Numbered from the stretch's first letter, positions 32,761 through 45,730 are shown. The stretch: DNA of 64,000 nt from Torreya grandis (GCA_037957365.1 JARHVA010000316.1:806001-870000), one strand, 5' to 3'. The notes: generated by a model from the letters alone, not told the origin. Program-made: numbers and translations.

Positions 32761-34420
32761 TAAGTATTATTGATGGTTATACAACTTGGTACCAAGGGAG
32801 GTATGATGTAGTGGATTTTGGATGGGGTGATGGGGGCCACTAGGCTATGGATGTCGATCCAATAGTAGCATAGGTGTAAGGTGACTCATAGGCTATAGTA
32901 GCTCTAACAACAACCTAGACATAGATAACTATCTTACAGAGATAGGTGGCTACTTTGTAGGGCTAGATCATGACACTATAAGGGTAGGTGGGGTTAGTGA
33001 TGGTAGAGAGGGACCAGACATTAGCCTAGGTCATAGATTTATATGGGAAAGTGGCCACTTTTCAAGGCCATATTGGCTCCTTATAGATATAAATTGGGGT
33101 TGGGATGGTAGGTGTAATAGTAGTAGGGCCATCAAATTTAGTGTCATGGGAATGATATCTAGCAACTATACAAGAGATTAGATATTATGAGGTGATGGTG
33201 CTTGATCAATTTCCCCATGCCATGATATTTTTAGAGTATAGAGCTAGTTTGGGTGGTAGGGCTACACTAGCTACTCCAAGGTAGTGGGCTACTATAGTTG
33301 GGTAGATATGGGTCCCAGAGGGACAACCATGTATAGGTACAGGTCTAAATAGTGCTAGTGGTAGTGGTGCAGGTGGTCTGAGTGATCTAGAGGCTTGATA
33401 GATATATGATATGTATATGATTTTTGATTTTGGCTTGCATGTCGATGATATGAGATGTACATTTTGAGAGAGAGGTGACACATTGCAACATGGATTATTA
33501 TTTTTTTATAATTTGATGTATATGATGTTATGACATTTGATGTTTCACATATGATGGATGTCTATAGTTGATGTGATGTCCATGTTTATGATTTATGGTC
33601 ATGGATGATCATGGTTATGGTTATTTGACTTAGTAATTTAGGCATGTGCTGTTTAGAAAGCTAAATTATGATGTTTTAATTCTGCTCATGGTTATGATAG
33701 GATATGTTATGGATGGATAGATATTATAGCTCATGTTTATGGTTATGTGGATTGAATTGTGAATGGTATATGCTATGATGGTTTTCTCATTGATTTTGTT
33801 TATGGTGTAATAACATGTTTAGAAGCTTACACGATGTGTTAGATTGGTTAATGTTTGTGGTTGGTTGCTATATGTTTACATTGTGCTTGGCCCATTGATG
33901 GATAAATGATGTTGATTGTTGACATAGTTCATGATGTTCATGCTTTTGGTATGATTTTTTTTGTTCACATTTATAGGTTTACATAGATTAATAAAAGATA
34001 AAAAAGGACATGATGCCTTTTCATTAGAAAATACTGACATGAAACCCAAAATTGGATTGGCTTAGTGAAAATAAGCCTTTCAAATGTTTTGTATTAGCAT
34101 GCCTAGGTTGATAGATATAGATCTTGATAACATTGTGTCACGTAAGCTCATAGTCTTGTATATATGAGATGTGGAGGGAGAATGGGTGAAACTAGAAACA
34201 TTTAGTAAGACTAGTATGCCTTCTCTATAGGCATCCAAAGAGGTAGTATAAATAAGCCTATGCCTTTGTATAAAGTATAGACTAATTGATGTGGGAAGTC
34301 TACTAAGGAGAGACGATTACAACTTTTCCAATATTATTACTGATATAAGAGTTGATTGCAGTATTTAAAATTATTTTGCTTTTACTTGAGGGCCTTTTTC
34401 TATTTTTCTTTTGTTGTAGG
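32761..34420. other. Tail of PMD region and low-information stretch, element C
   Basis: Plus-strand fragments up to about 33400 may continue the tail of the PMD protein (Gly/Ala/Thr-rich, no motif). From 33480 to 34000 the sequence is rich in atgatgt and ggttatg words with no frame. I see nothing else in it. Confidence 0.4.
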
Positions 34421-34429
34421 GTTGGGGAA

Positions 34430-34625
34430 GCTGATCGATGCGGGAAAATTCTAGAAATTGCTTAACGTTTGACAAATATTTTACTTAGCCATCCTTAAAG
34501 GGAATGGTCTAAGTTTTTGGTTTCAAATGATTTTGATAGCTATATTTCTAAGGAGTAGTCCACCTTATGTTTTAAAATTATAAAATGGTTTTCAATAACT
34601 ATCCTTCAAGGAAATAGTCTGTAGA
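34430..34625 (-). repeat. Conserved 3' repeat block of element C
   Basis: An 'aagctgatcgatgcgggaa' motif at about 34430 is followed by three decayed CCTTNAAGG-type units (about 34486, 34537 and 34595). This is the counterpart of 482-722 in A in order, number and spacing. Confidence 0.6.
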
Positions 34626-35049
34626 TGCTAGGGGTGACCCATGATTTGTTTTTGACTTTTGTTACTACTTTTTTCCTTTGATTGATTTTACTTGACATAG
34701 ACTTTCTCATACATGCTTAATGAATTACCTTTATGAAGGTAAAACTAAGCTAACATGAAGGTTCAATAGGTGAAAGAGAAGTATAGATGACAAAAACCAT
34801 AGGAACCAATCTCAAAATAGATGGGAAGTACTATGAGAATCATGTTATGGATAGAGTTGTGATATCCATAGTTCAAGATTAAGATATAATTATGATAGAT
34901 AATCACATGATTTAGTTTTATTCAATTGAATCTAAAAAAGAGGGAAATGAATGTGGTTGTAAAGGATGAGCTTAAGTTAGATAAATGATGATTGTGACCC
35001 CTATCTAACAATAAAAGGGATGTAAATGTGAAGCATTGAGAGGCTCAGG
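34626..35049. other. Spacer between 3' repeat block and integrase tail, element C
   Basis: Corresponds by position to 723-960 in A. No frame or motif beyond short stretches shared with A (for example the glimpse of 'gtgaccc...ttgactt' near 34630-34660). Confidence 0.35.
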
Positions 35050-35451
35050 TTTTGGTTTACCTTCGAGAGAGGATAAATGATAAGTTCCTAATCCATACTT
35101 ATGGGTAATGATGTAGGGTCTAATCCAATTGAAATAAAACTTGCCTCTTTTTATTTTCTTTATATTAGTAACATGTTGGTTTTACTTAAGGACAAGATCT
35201 CCAATGTTGAATTCTCAAACTTTTAGGTATTTTTTATAGTCTCACTTAATTCCCTCTTGATAGACATGAAGATGGAAAAGAATGGATATATGAAATTCAT
35301 CAAGTAATGTGAAGAGAAGGTATTTATATTTCAAGAGGCAAGACAACCTCGGCTCTAAAGACAAGAGAAAAAAGTGTAGCACTAGTGGGGGTTCAAATGC
35401 TAGTACACTATGCCCATAGGGTGAAGGGGATGTGAAAGTGCCAATCCTAAC
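35050..35451 (-). pseudogene. Integrase C-terminal part, element C (downstream of solo LTR)
   Basis: The minus strand from 35451 reads DWHFHIPFTLWA, then a TSIRTPTSAT-like stretch and an LVFRAEVVLPLEI-like block, typical of the end of a gypsy integrase core. A tail then follows with RGKFYFNWIRPYIITHKYG and GTYHLSSLEGKP, the GPF/Y module with GPF decayed to RPY. The frame picks up directly from the integrase on the other side of solo LTR H once one copy of CTAAC is discounted, which proves the insertion. Stops are frequent. Confidence 0.8.
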
Positions 35452-37046
35452 TGTTGATGCAAGAAAATTACACCCAAGGTAAGGAGGTCAAACTCCTACC
35501 TTTTCTCTACAACATGGAAACTCCTCTCTCACTTGTGGGACGGTGAAGTAGGAGAGGAGAGTCTCTAGTTAAGGGCTAACTCCCTTTGATGTATCCTTGT
35601 TTGTTTCAGGCAGTGCCAAATATAGATATATGGATAAACTGGGGGAGAAGGGAGAAAGATATAGGAAAACAAAACAACCTACTCTAAAGAGGTGATACAC
35701 CAAAACTAGATGACCTTCCCACATTCACACTCAGGATCAGACAAACAACATACATACACTCAGGCTTGGCAGAAGGACCAGGGTGTAAGAGAATGATAGG
35801 GATATTCTTATTGAAGAAACACAGGAATAGGGACTCACCAAGATGCTATGAAATACATACTAAAAATGATTGCCTCTATTTCTACACCCCAAATGGAAAT
35901 TTTCACTTGTAAGCTGCGAACTGACACTTTGTAAATAGCTGGTGCGTTGGTATTTAAACTTGTGAGAGCATTTAAAAGAAAATGATTGAACACAAATTAA
36001 ACACATAGGACATACATAGGGTATCCATCCAAGAAAGAGGTAAAATTGTCTTTATTTGATCCAGGTAAAAATTTTAGCAGGGTTGTACCTCACTAAATTG
36101 TGAAAAAAGATATTACAAAATGAACAAGTCTCGGTCTTATACCAATAAAAACAAAGAGGAGACTCATTTGGTGCTTTTCTTGCAAGTGGGAAGAAAACAC
36201 TGTTGCCGACGTCATCCTCCTGCTGGAACCATGCTTGTCACTTGACTTTTCTCCATTTTGTCTTATTTGGTCTACGGCTTGCCTTAATGTCTTATTGGGC
36301 TTTGAAAGTCCCACAGACTTGTTCGGGCTTGGCTTGGTCTCGTGGGCTATTTAAAGTTTTGCGGTCTTTTTTCCCCATGGACTATTCTTTGTGGTCATTT
36401 TACCACTGACTATTATTTGCGATCATTTTACCACTGACTATTGTTCACAGTAATTTTACCGCTGACTATTTCCCTGGGCTTTATATTGGCGGGCATTTCA
36501 TGTTGGCGGGCATTTCCTGTTGGTAGGAATTTCCTACAGACAAAGTTCTACAGAAATGTTTCGGTTTACTTTCCCTAGGATTTGTTTTGGCCGTGGGCTT
36601 TGCATTTAGCCACAGGCTTTAAAATGAAACACCTACCTGCCTTAGTAATTTTTGTGTGCCTGACCCTTTGCCTTGGTTAATAAGCCTACCTTTTGTTTTA
36701 AGCCATGCCCGAATTCCTTTTCAATGTGCTGGCCCTTCAGTCGGTCATTGACTTGAAGACTGCCCAATGAACTAGGTGTCGAACCAATGAACTAGGCTAA
36801 TGGATTAAAATGCTAAACTAAGCTAGACAAGGCTAATGGACTTCAAAGAAGACAAAACAAAAGCTGATAAACCAATCATTCAAAACAAAAAAAGACTAAA
36901 CCAATCGTGTTGAACCAAGTAGAGAACCACTGGCATGAACTGAGCATGAACTTGAAGATGCACTTACAACCTGAAATTGACTGGCCTTTCATAGCAATTG
37001 AAGAGGGTGACCAAAATTTTTGCCTGTGAGCAAAAATTGGTCAACA
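35452..37046. mobile_element. Solo LTR H inserted in integrase of element C
   Basis: 1595 bp bounded by TGTTGATGCAAG and TTGGTCAACA (TGTTGA/TCAACA inverted ends) and flanked by perfect CTAAC on both sides (35447-35451 and 37047-37051). It interrupts the integrase frame of C exactly. No internal element sequence remains, so it is a solo LTR left by recombination. Its family is not otherwise in the window, and orientation is unassigned. It contains a four-unit repeat of about 29 bp, gactatt...gatcattttaccact (36371-36470), and a ggcgggcatttc pair (36487-36515). Confidence 0.88.
36371..36470. repeat. 29-bp tandem repeat in solo LTR H
   Basis: Three full units and one partial unit beginning gactatt and ending attttaccact, 28-30 bp each, with about 4-6 differences between units. 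Confidence 0.8.
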
Positions 37047-37710
37047 CTAACTTGAGGCATTGACCATTTTGTTAAGCATGTTGTTAAGGGTTTTGTTGGA
37101 GGCTTCAACTTGTCCATTTGCTTATGGGAGATAAAGGGATGAAAAGATAAGTTTAATACCAAATACATCACAAAGGCCCTAAAACTATTTGTTTTTAAAA
37201 TATTTTCCATTATCGATGATGATCTTATAGGGAACATTGAAATGGCATATGATATGATGGGTGATGAATTCGACAATCTTTTTTAACTTTTGTTGAGATA
37301 GGGGGAATAGCCTCCACCTATTTGGTAAAATATTCAATTACAATAATGATAGAATGATGTCATTATGAAGAGTGGGGGTTGATTTCACCAATAAGGTCTA
37401 GACCCCATTGTGAGAAGGGCCAAAATTTTGTAGAAACAAAAAGGCTATTACTAGGTGCATGATGTAAATTAGCATGTTGTTGACATTTGACACATTTTTT
37501 CATGTAATCATAATAGTATTGGTTAAGGGTGGGCCAGTAATAGCCTAGGTGGAGGATACACTTGGCCATAATGAGGCCACTAAAGTGACCCCCATAGATA
37601 CCATCATGTGTCTCTTTGATGGCATGAGAGGCTTCTAAACCATGGAGGCAATGGAATAAGAGGCCATCCAATACTTGTTTATAGAGAATTCCTCCCATAA
37701 TGGTAAAATG
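37047..37710 (-). pseudogene. Integrase zinc domain and catalytic core, element C
   Basis: The minus-strand segment 37698-37363 reads MGGILYKQVLDGLLFHCL, then HDGIYGGHFSG...CILHLGYYWPTL...CVKCQQHA, the H-H-C-C zinc-binding domain of gypsy integrase, then WPFSQWGLDLIGEI with the first catalytic Asp. Further on, broken by stops, come an IIIDNGKYF block (second Asp) and an ANGQVEASNKTL block (catalytic Glu). The frame ends with NKMVNASS at the edge of solo LTR H. Integrase would insert the cDNA, but this copy is dead. Confidence 0.83.
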
Positions 37711-38330
37711 AGAGGAGATTTGAACAAATACTCAATGGGCATTCCTAGAGAGGCTGGAGGGAACTATGCCAAGGTGAAGGTAGTTGAAGGTTTTATGATA
37801 CCAAAGGTCAAGCAGAGTTTCCTCCACACTAAAGATGGTTAGAATGTTTGATTTGGTGTAAGAAGGTTTGATGAGGCAATGGAGAATGACAAATAGTTTG
37901 GAACCTGAGGGTGCTAATGGGGTTTGAGAAGCAAGAGAAGCCATGCTATCAACAAACTTATTGGTAGACTGAGAGGTGGTTTGGATATGGTAGTGTTTGA
38001 ATAAGGATAATATTTTTATGATGAGTTATCTATATAGTTGCATCATTTCATTCTTACACTAGTAGATGTCATTGACCTAGTTGACCACAAGCTAGGAGTC
38101 TCCAAAGATATTTATTGTTATAACTCCTAGGGGTAGTGTAGTTTGGAGACCTAGTGTAGTTTGGAGACCTATTACTAGGGCTTCATATTCAGCCACATTG
38201 TTGGTGCATTCAAAGTCAAGTTTAAAGGATAAGGGAAGTGGTTCACCGATAAAGAGGAAAAGATTAATATTAGTTCCCCCACCATGCTAACATTTGAATC
38301 CACAAAAAAACATGGTTACTTGATTGGTGA
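37711..38330 (-). pseudogene. Second RNase H and linker to integrase, element C
   Basis: The minus strand from about 38310 reads VTMFF, a GG-containing loop, PLPLSFKLDFECTNNVAEYE with ALVIGLQ, and a later FGDSWLVVNQVN block. This is the additional RNase H of the Tat lineage, as in B. A 17-bp duplication (around 38138-38172, gtgtagtttggagacc twice) disrupts it. The linker continues as FVDSMASLASQTPLAPSG and LDLWYHKTFNYLHLGIVPSS to the integrase. Stops are present. Confidence 0.75.
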
Positions 38331-38559
38331 AATCTACTTGAGATAGGATTATGATAGACTCATCTACAAATTCAAGAGGGGGAAGTTTATTTCTCGCTAG
38401 GGGTGCCTTAGCTAGTTGGTTGGTAATTACTTTCCCTTTGATTGACTTCTATTGGAGGAAATCGAGGTCAAAATTAGCTAGAAACATGAGCCACTTATCC
38501 ATCCATTGGTTTTGGTATGGTTTAGAGTGCATGCATTTAAGGGGGTTAGTATTAGTTAT

Positions 38560-38890
38560 GACTAAGTTTTGTGGTTAAAAAGGTAGTGGCAAAGTTTGAT
38601 GGCCAAAAATACTAGGGCCAACCATAGTTTCTTGGCATGTGTGTATGGAGTCTCATATTTGACAAGTGTGTGATTAATGTAATAGATGGCTTTCTCTTTG
38701 TGTTTTTCATCTTGATGGGCAAGCATTGCCCTTAGGGAGTAGTCTATGGTAGAGATATAGAGGTAGAAAGGTTGGTCATACTTAGGAGGTGTAAGGACAG
38801 GTGGAGATATCAAGTACTCTTTAAGTGCATCAAAGGCCTTTTGAAAATTGACATTCAACTTAAAAGAGATGTCTTTTTTCAAGAGGTGGT
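38560..38890 (-). pseudogene. RT-linked RNase H, element C
   Basis: A 106-codon open remnant, 38882 to 38562, with FQKAFDALKEYLISPPVLTPP, PFYLYISTIDYSLRAMLAHQ, KEKAIYYINHTLVKYETPYT and LWLALVFLAIKLCHYLFNHKT. This is the standard connection/RNase H domain following RT in Ty3/gypsy (the L-x-YISTID and YYINHTL blocks). It is one of the better-kept fragments of C. A full domain would remove the RNA template during cDNA synthesis. Confidence 0.85.
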
Positions 38891-38999
38891 AGAAGAGTTG
38901 ACACCAATCAGAGAGCTGGGAGATGAAGTGATAAATAGATTGAAATTTTCCCTATAATATATGGAGTTATTTAATATTAATCATAGGTAGTATATCAAT

Positions 39000-39680
39000 G
39001 GTGGCTTTGATTTTAGCTGGATCAACTTTGATTCCTTGAAGGGAAATGATGAAGCTAAGAAGTTTGCTTAACAAGACCCAAAAAATACATTTCTTATGAT
39101 TGAGATGGACATGATAATGGATAAGTCACTCAAATATAATATTGAAAATGGCTAAATGGTCTTTGCAAAGCTTGGACTTCTCGAGAAGGTCATCCACATA
39201 GTCTTCGATGATTGTATGGATAAGGTCATGAAAAATATAGGTCATGGCATGTTGGTAGGTTATGCCAGCATTCTTAAGACCAAATGGCATGAATCTATAA
39301 TAAAAATTCCCCCATGGGGTGATAAAGGTATTTTTGTGTTATTTTTTAGGGGTAATCAAAATTTGATTATACCCTGATAATCCATCCATGAGTGATAACA
39401 TATCGTGGCCTACTGTAAGATCAACAAGTTTGTCAATGCTAGGTGGAGGAAAGTCATCCTTTGGGTAGGTGAGGTTGAGGTCATGAAATTCCACATAAAT
39501 ACATAGTCCCCCTATGGCTTTAGTGATAGGTATGATGTTTAAAACCCATTGGAGATAATCAATGGGTTTAATAAAGTTGATAGTAAGGAGGCATTGAAGC
39601 TCTTCTTTGACAAGGAGGGATATGCAAGGGTGCATTTAGTGAAGTTTTTATATTATAGGTTTGGCATCATGATTAGTTAT
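39000..39680 (-). pseudogene. Reverse transcriptase, element C
   Basis: Minus-strand segment 39635-39339 reads MHPCISLLVKEELQCLLTIN, IKPIDYLQWVLNIIPITKA, FHDLNLTYPKDDFPPPSIDKL and MLSLMDGLSGYNQILITP. Continuing in other frames it gives HLVLRMLA and the decayed YVDD region near 39200. The blocks match E (60333-61016), which keeps YVDDL. At least two frameshifts and several stops are present. Confidence 0.83.
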
Positions 39681-39776
39681 GATGTTGTTAGTGGCAATGA
39701 TTAGGTCAATAACAGGAATATCAGCATATGACTAGGCACATGCAATATTATGGTTTTAGGGGAAGGTAGAGAAGTC

Positions 39777-40115
39777 CTATAGTTCCTTAGAGGTGAGAGT
39801 TTGGGCAAGTTTGATGATGTGGGCATTATTCAGAGTGATTATTTTAATGTCCATGGTAGATTCATTCAACATGGTTAAGGTTTTTGGAGGTAAATATTTG
39901 TGGATGAAGGAATGTAGTGCACCAAGGTAGGTGAGAATAACATCATCATCTTGACACTGAATAGTGTTAATGGTAGGAGAGTCTTTTCCCATGAGTTTAA
40001 GATGGGTCAAAGGGATGGATATGGATGCCCCTTCCTTTTGATAAGTTAGGGGGCCAAGGGTAATCATGTTGATGAAAAAAAAGTTGGGTGGGATGCTATT
40101 CTCATCCTCACCCAT
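39777..40115 (-). pseudogene. Protease-RT spacer segment, element C
   Basis: 112-codon open remnant containing PPNFFFINMITLGPLTYQ, DSPTINTIQCQDDDV and SFIHKYLPPKTLTML. Counterpart of 11554-11787 in B. No domain assigned. Confidence 0.65.
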
Positions 40116-40869
40116 AGGTGGAGGGGGTATTGGGGAGGAAGGGGCTTCTTTTTCAACAATGGTATGGGTTGTTTGTTTGGCCTTATTATTATTAGGTAAA
40201 ATGACGCCAAGGCCATGATTGTCATGGTTTTTTGGGTCTCAATCAAGGTCAATGTGTGTGGGCCATGCTCATATGATCTTATAATGAATCCCTTCCAAAA
40301 ACACCTGTAAAGGTATAGCTTGGTGAAGTTATGGTTATCTAAATAAAAAGTAAAGGTGAATGGTCAAGGTGAAGAGGGAGTGATGAAAGTGTTAAGTGGC
40401 TTGTCAATTCCCCCATAGATAAAGTGGGTTTGATAGCTCAAAGGCCTCAAGGGGGTAATGGCTCCAATATTGGGTCTTAACCTAGTTGGTGGTTGATTTT
40501 CCCATATTCTTAAGGAGTAAGGAGGGAATCAAGGGTGAGGAGATGGTATTCTCCAAGGGTGAGGTGTTGGAAGGTAGGTTAAAAGGATTAGTGATGGGTA
40601 TTTAGTCTATATGGATGGACAAGTTCATAGAGGCCTGAATGAAGGGAGAATAAGTAAAAACTTCAAATTTTGTGGGTGAGGGTTTGATGGTGGTTATTTG
40701 TAGTGCTTTAAATGGAGGTAAAAGAATGTCACTAGGTTAGTAGGTCATATTACATGTTGCAAAAGGGCTAGGGTTAGCTTGTATGGTAATAACTTGAACT
40801 TTGTGTTCAAACTTGATGTAATAGTGGAGGGTAGAAGGTACACATCCCATGGCACAAATCTAAGGTCTC

Positions 40870-41110
40870 CTGAGTAAAACATTATACTAGAATTCACCTT
40901 TGACTACATAGAAGAGTTTAAGGAATGTGTGAGCTCCTAACCAAATATGGAAGATGATGGTTCCCAAGGTAGTGGTCATAGTGTCATTAAAATATCAAAG
41001 GATGACTAAAGTTTTAGACATGACATTGTCTAGTAGTTTAATTTACTCGTAGGCATGGGAAGAGATGATGTTGATACTAGCCCCCCATCGATCATAACTC
41101 ATTTGATGTA
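40870..41110 (-). pseudogene. Aspartic protease remnant, element C
   Basis: The minus strand gives YDRWGASINIISSHAYE, then FNDTMTTTLGTIIF and LFYVVKGEF, the same layout as the protease of B. The D-x-G-(A/S) active site appears as DRWGAS, with an extra residue in place of the usual D-x-G spacing. Stops follow. It lies between gag and the spacer block as expected. Confidence 0.65.
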
Positions 41111-41639
41111 GGTTTGGTTGATGTGGGCTGTAATAAAAAGATGGGGATATAGGTCTTTAGGGTGGATGGAATGTATCTCTAAGTCTTTGAAGGTAACAAG
41201 GGTAGAGAGTTAGAGAGTACCAATGAAGGCCTCTATGGGTTGGGAATCCCTTGATCTAACTTTAATGGCCTGTATAGACTTGATCATGTCTTGACAATGA
41301 TGGGGTGAGGTAAAAATGATATCATAGAGGGTTATTTTAGCAGGGGTATGGTGGATTTGATTAAGGATTACCTTCTTGATGGCTTCAGAGGGGTTAACCT
41401 ATGATGTGCCTAAGATAGTAACTTTGGGCTTAGCTACAAGCATGAAAGTTAGGATCAAATTTGGTTTAGGGTTAGTTGATGGGTATGTCTATAGAATGGA
41501 CAATTTGACCTTCCCTTTATCATTTTTTTGTGATCGTATGGCCACATTAATGGTATGGATAAAGGGGGAAGATGTGATAGGGGGTTGGGTAGATTATTCA
41601 TCACTCTAAGGTGAGAGTGGGGGAGTAAGAATGTGTGGG

Positions 41640-44600
41640 TGGATATTTGTTAGGTGTAATGGTGGAGAAATAAATGGAAGGTCATCTACCAAAAGATCAT
41701 CCTCATCATAGAGTTGGTGGATAATGTCATGGAGAGCTTTGAAATTCTTTGTGTCGTGCCCATGTCTCCTGTGATAGGAGAAAATTTGATGATCATTGTA
41801 CCAGGTTAGATTTGAACCAAAAGGATCAAAGGGTATGATGGGAGGTAATGTGAGGAAGGAGGTCTATACTAACCTTTGAATAGTAGTTATATAGGATTCT
41901 ACTAGAGGTAAGAAAGGTTTTGGGCTCATGATTTTATTTGGTAAGATGGGTGTGTGGGAACTAATAGGTTGGATGAGAGATGGCTTAGGTAAGGTGGTTT
42001 GGGTGGATGGTCTTTGCCTAGGTGTGTTGGTAGTTGAAGTGGCCAAATTTGGTGGTCTAATTAGTTGTGATCTAGGAAGGACTAGTATGTCAGCTAATAC
42101 ATGTGTTGGTGTAATCAATGGAAGTGGGTGATATATGTTAAAAGGAATGCTCCTTTTAAGCAATGTGGAAGGATGAGGCCCTGAGATAGAGGGAAAGGTA
42201 GATGGATGTAGAGGCTTAGTTATGTGTCCTTTTAATGCTTTCATCATCTTGGTTGGTGTGGGTTGAGACCTGGGTATAGGCTTGGGTAAAGTTAAGTCTT
42301 CTTTCAAAGATGGGTGAATAAAACTCTGAGTAGGGAATGCACCATGAGTTTTGAAAGGTTTGGTTGGTGAGGTGGTGGCTTTTTTGGTTGACTAAGAAGT
42401 TGAGGGATTGTTGGAGGTTTAAATTGGTTTAAGAGGTGGTAGAGAGATGATGGATTGGTTGGTTAGAGGTATGCTAGGTAGTTCAAATTTGCTGATGGAG
42501 GAAATCCCTAACCATTACTAGAAAGTGGGTTGATCCATGTTTGGTTTTAAGGCAAATTCCAATTTTTGTAATAATGTGGAATAGGTTTGTGTATTGGTCC
42601 TAATCCATGGCTAGTGAATGTAACATATAGACTTGTATGTTGGATGGAATGCTTGGTAGGTTGGTTGATATCTTGAGGTGATGGAAGTAAGGTTGATATA
42701 AAGGGCTCATCCATAGGAGGTGTGGGTAAGAATGCTACTCCTTTAGGGACAATATCTTTAGGAGTAGTGGTTTAGTGGGCAATTGGTAGATGTGGTAAAT
42801 TAGTAATGTTGATTTCCCCATATGTACTAGTTGAGGTAGTATGTGATGATTCCAAAAATTCTATGAGGGTAGCTAGGCAAAAAGGAACTTATTTGGTTTG
42901 GCTAACCAAAGGAGAGTAAGGTGACTCCATGACCTCAGTAAATGAAACATGAGAGGAATGGGTAGACTAGTTGATCAGGGCCTTATGGGTAGGTGTATTA
43001 CAAACCATGTTGACAGTGTGGGCATCATGAGAGCACTGAGCCTATGTGTCCTCATTTTTGATAGGGGCATGGTTTGGAAAAGGTTTCTTGAATATGTCAA
43101 GAGATTGATTTTGAGGGGCATTGGGATTATCCAACATGAGTTTCCCTTTGTCGATAAGAATCTGAACAATATTTTTGAAAGTATTACATCAGCTGACATC
43201 ATGTCTAATTACCCAATGAAAAGCATAGAAATCATTCTCATTGTACCAAGTAGGTGTTGGACAAAAATAATAAAATTATTAGGAGGTTTGATAGGTGGAA
43301 GTTGTATAAGGTTAGATTTTAGTAGCTTTTTCAAAACTGAAGTGTAAGATTATCCAAGTGAAGTGAATTATTTTTGGTTATTTTAGTTTGGGTTTCTTGC
43401 ATTTGGATTGGAGGTAATGGGATGATTTTTTTGGTTGACATTGGGTGGAGGGGTGGTTTTAAGGATGATGACATTTATGGTTCCCTTAGTCTTGGTTCTG
43501 GTATTGGCTTCGTTGTTGGGTTTAGAAGAAGAGATTTCATTGGTCTAGAAGGAGAGTTCTTATTTCATAACTTCAATTTACCCTCATCTATGGCATGGTT
43601 TTCTATCTTATGTTCCATGGTAAAATCCTCATCAAAGGTCCTAAAGCTCTGGACGTGCAGTGTATAAGATATATGTTTGGCACACGATCAAGAAAAAAGT
43701 TCTATAAGTTTAGGTTGAGGCAAGGAAAATGAAATATAATTGATCAAGCTTCTCCAATGGGCAACAAAATTGGCAATGGACTCATCTTTAAATTGTCTAA
43801 TAGAATAGAGGTCCATGATAGAGACATTCTTTAAAATATTAATGGAAAAGTGATCCAAGAAGACTTGTGATAGTTGGGTGAAAGAAAATATGGAATTCTT
43901 GGTAAAGGTTTGGAGAAGAAGGTAATCATTGTAAGTAATCATGTATCATGCATGCCTAAAATCCCTAAGGTGTTGTTTGGGGTCCTCCTTATTTTGAAAT
44001 TTGGTAAATTTTAGAAGCTCCCATTGAGGAGGGTAATGTCTAATAGGAATAAAAGGATGAATAGGTTCATTACAAATCTGATCATAGGATAGGATGTTAT
44101 GAGCTCCTAAAATGGATGAATCAAGGTTAGTCATTTTTTCCATGAGAATTTTAATTAGGTTAGTTTGAAGTGGTGCACCAAAAGGATTGTAAGGCTAATA
44201 TTGTGCTTAAGGTTGGGAAACATATTGGTAATTGCTTAGCAATGGAGAGGCTACCACATATTGAAATGTGGATGCTAGAGGTTGGGTAGGGTAGGTGGAT
44301 GATGGTGATTAGGTAGTGGGTATATACCCTTATGGGTTAGGGATGTATCCTGGGTTGGGTGTAATAGGTAACTACTGATAAGTGCCATTGGCTTAGGCAT
44401 GGGTGGTAGTTGGGTTGGTGAGAAGAGGGGAGGTAGTGACCTTCATCTTAATGGGTGGTGAGGTAGAAGGGATATGTATCCCTAAGCTTAGTAAAGAGGT
44501 ATTAATCAATGGGCTAGGTTTGACAAAGGAGAGGTTGGAGACACTAGTAGTGGGTGATCCAACTATAAGTGGGACATGATGGGTTAATGACTAGGTTGCC

Positions 44601-45046
44601 CCCAAGCTAGAGGAGTCATTAGTAGGGGTTGAAGGTGTGAGGCTAATAGTTGGTTGGATAAGTTGGTTCTCAACCATATCATCAAAGGGGTTAGTAGATG
44701 AAAATGCCTAGGTGGTCAAAGGTTGGGTAGTGATGGAGGTAATAGGGATACCCTCCATAAATTGGGATGGCATGCCATAAGGAGGATCTTGAGGTGGAGT
44801 TGAAACCAAGATATGGTGCAAAGAGGTGTTAAGATCATGCTAAAGGGCCACTAGATTATTGTCTAAAAAGGTGGTAAAATTCATGTCTCCTTGGGGAAAT
44901 ACCCAAGGGAAAGCAAGGATTCCCAATGGATGAGGTGAATCTTCTACCTCAGAGATATTCTCCATAGATGAGGAGGTAGAAGAGGTTGATTTAGGTGATG
45001 GGTTTTGTTCTGCTAGGTCTCTTTGCTACTGAAGAGTGAGAACCAT
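41640..45046 (-). pseudogene. gag: Decayed gag of element C
   Basis: The start codon site at 45046-45044 (MVLTLQ) is set by alignment to A. The gag domain is split over 44143-43946 (SYDQICNEPIHPFIPI, WELLKFTKFQNKEDPKQHL) and 43942-43688 (FSINILKNVSIMDLYSIRQF, SIANFVAHWRSLINY). The first knuckle region lies near 43260-43120 followed by LMLDNPNAPQNQSLDIF. The second lies near 41800-41700 with its Cys residues lost (FSYHRRHGHDTKNF). The proline-rich linker is recognisable. Heavily stopped, no product. Confidence 0.82.
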
Positions 45047-45317
45047 AGAAGGAGAGGGGAGAGAAAACAAGAACAATCTCACTGCTCAAACAAAAATAAG
45101 ATAAGAAAATGATAAAGGTAATCAAGACACACACTATGAAGTATGTCAATCCTAGAGGTTAGTTTTAATCTTGATTTTGACTTATGCCTTAGTTTTTGAG
45201 AGTATGTGATAGAAGTTGGATTTTAGATCAGGTATTATAAAAGTATTATATTGGTTTTAGGCTATTTAGGTGCTCAAAAGAATATATATTGGAATCAATA
45301 TGTGGTTTGGTATTTGG

Positions 45318-45512
45318 GCCTACCCCCTCACTTCAAAATCCCATAACGATAAGGGTGTTGGGGGCTTACCCAATATATATTGATATCTAGAGTTTATACT
45401 CAACTAGAGAGCTGATTTAGTTTTCCTCTTGGTAATGAACTCCAAGTAGGATTATTGGGAATGGGTAAGGTGACTACTAGGTGATGAAACCCTAGTTAGG
45501 CCTTGTCTCAAT
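45318..45512 (-). promoter_or_regulatory. Conserved leader segment, element C
   Basis: Counterpart of 4868-5069 in A. It keeps cccctcacttcaaaatccca, 'agagtttatactc', and the two GGTRATGAAMYCC repeats, but the GGAGCTTGCTCC hairpin is lost. Confidence 0.5.
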
Positions 45513-45730
45513 TTTTTTTGATGTTTGATTGATGAAAGTGGTTTGGATAGTGTGTGCAATAAAATTGATGCTAAGATAATATTACTGTGCTTTAATTCAA
45601 AGTGAGCTATTGTTAAAAATAAGCAATGGATATAATTAATTTTAAGCCCAAAAGAAATTTTAGTTTCAATTATGATCGCAGATTGAGAGAAGAGCATAAA
45701 AATGCAAAAAAAATGTAAGTAAAGATAGTA

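Noticed and set aside
33206..33481. 91-codon minus-strand frame in element C
   Set aside because: It is opposite to the tail of the PMD frame and low-complexity (Pro/Leu/Ala). No motif and no parallel in other copies.
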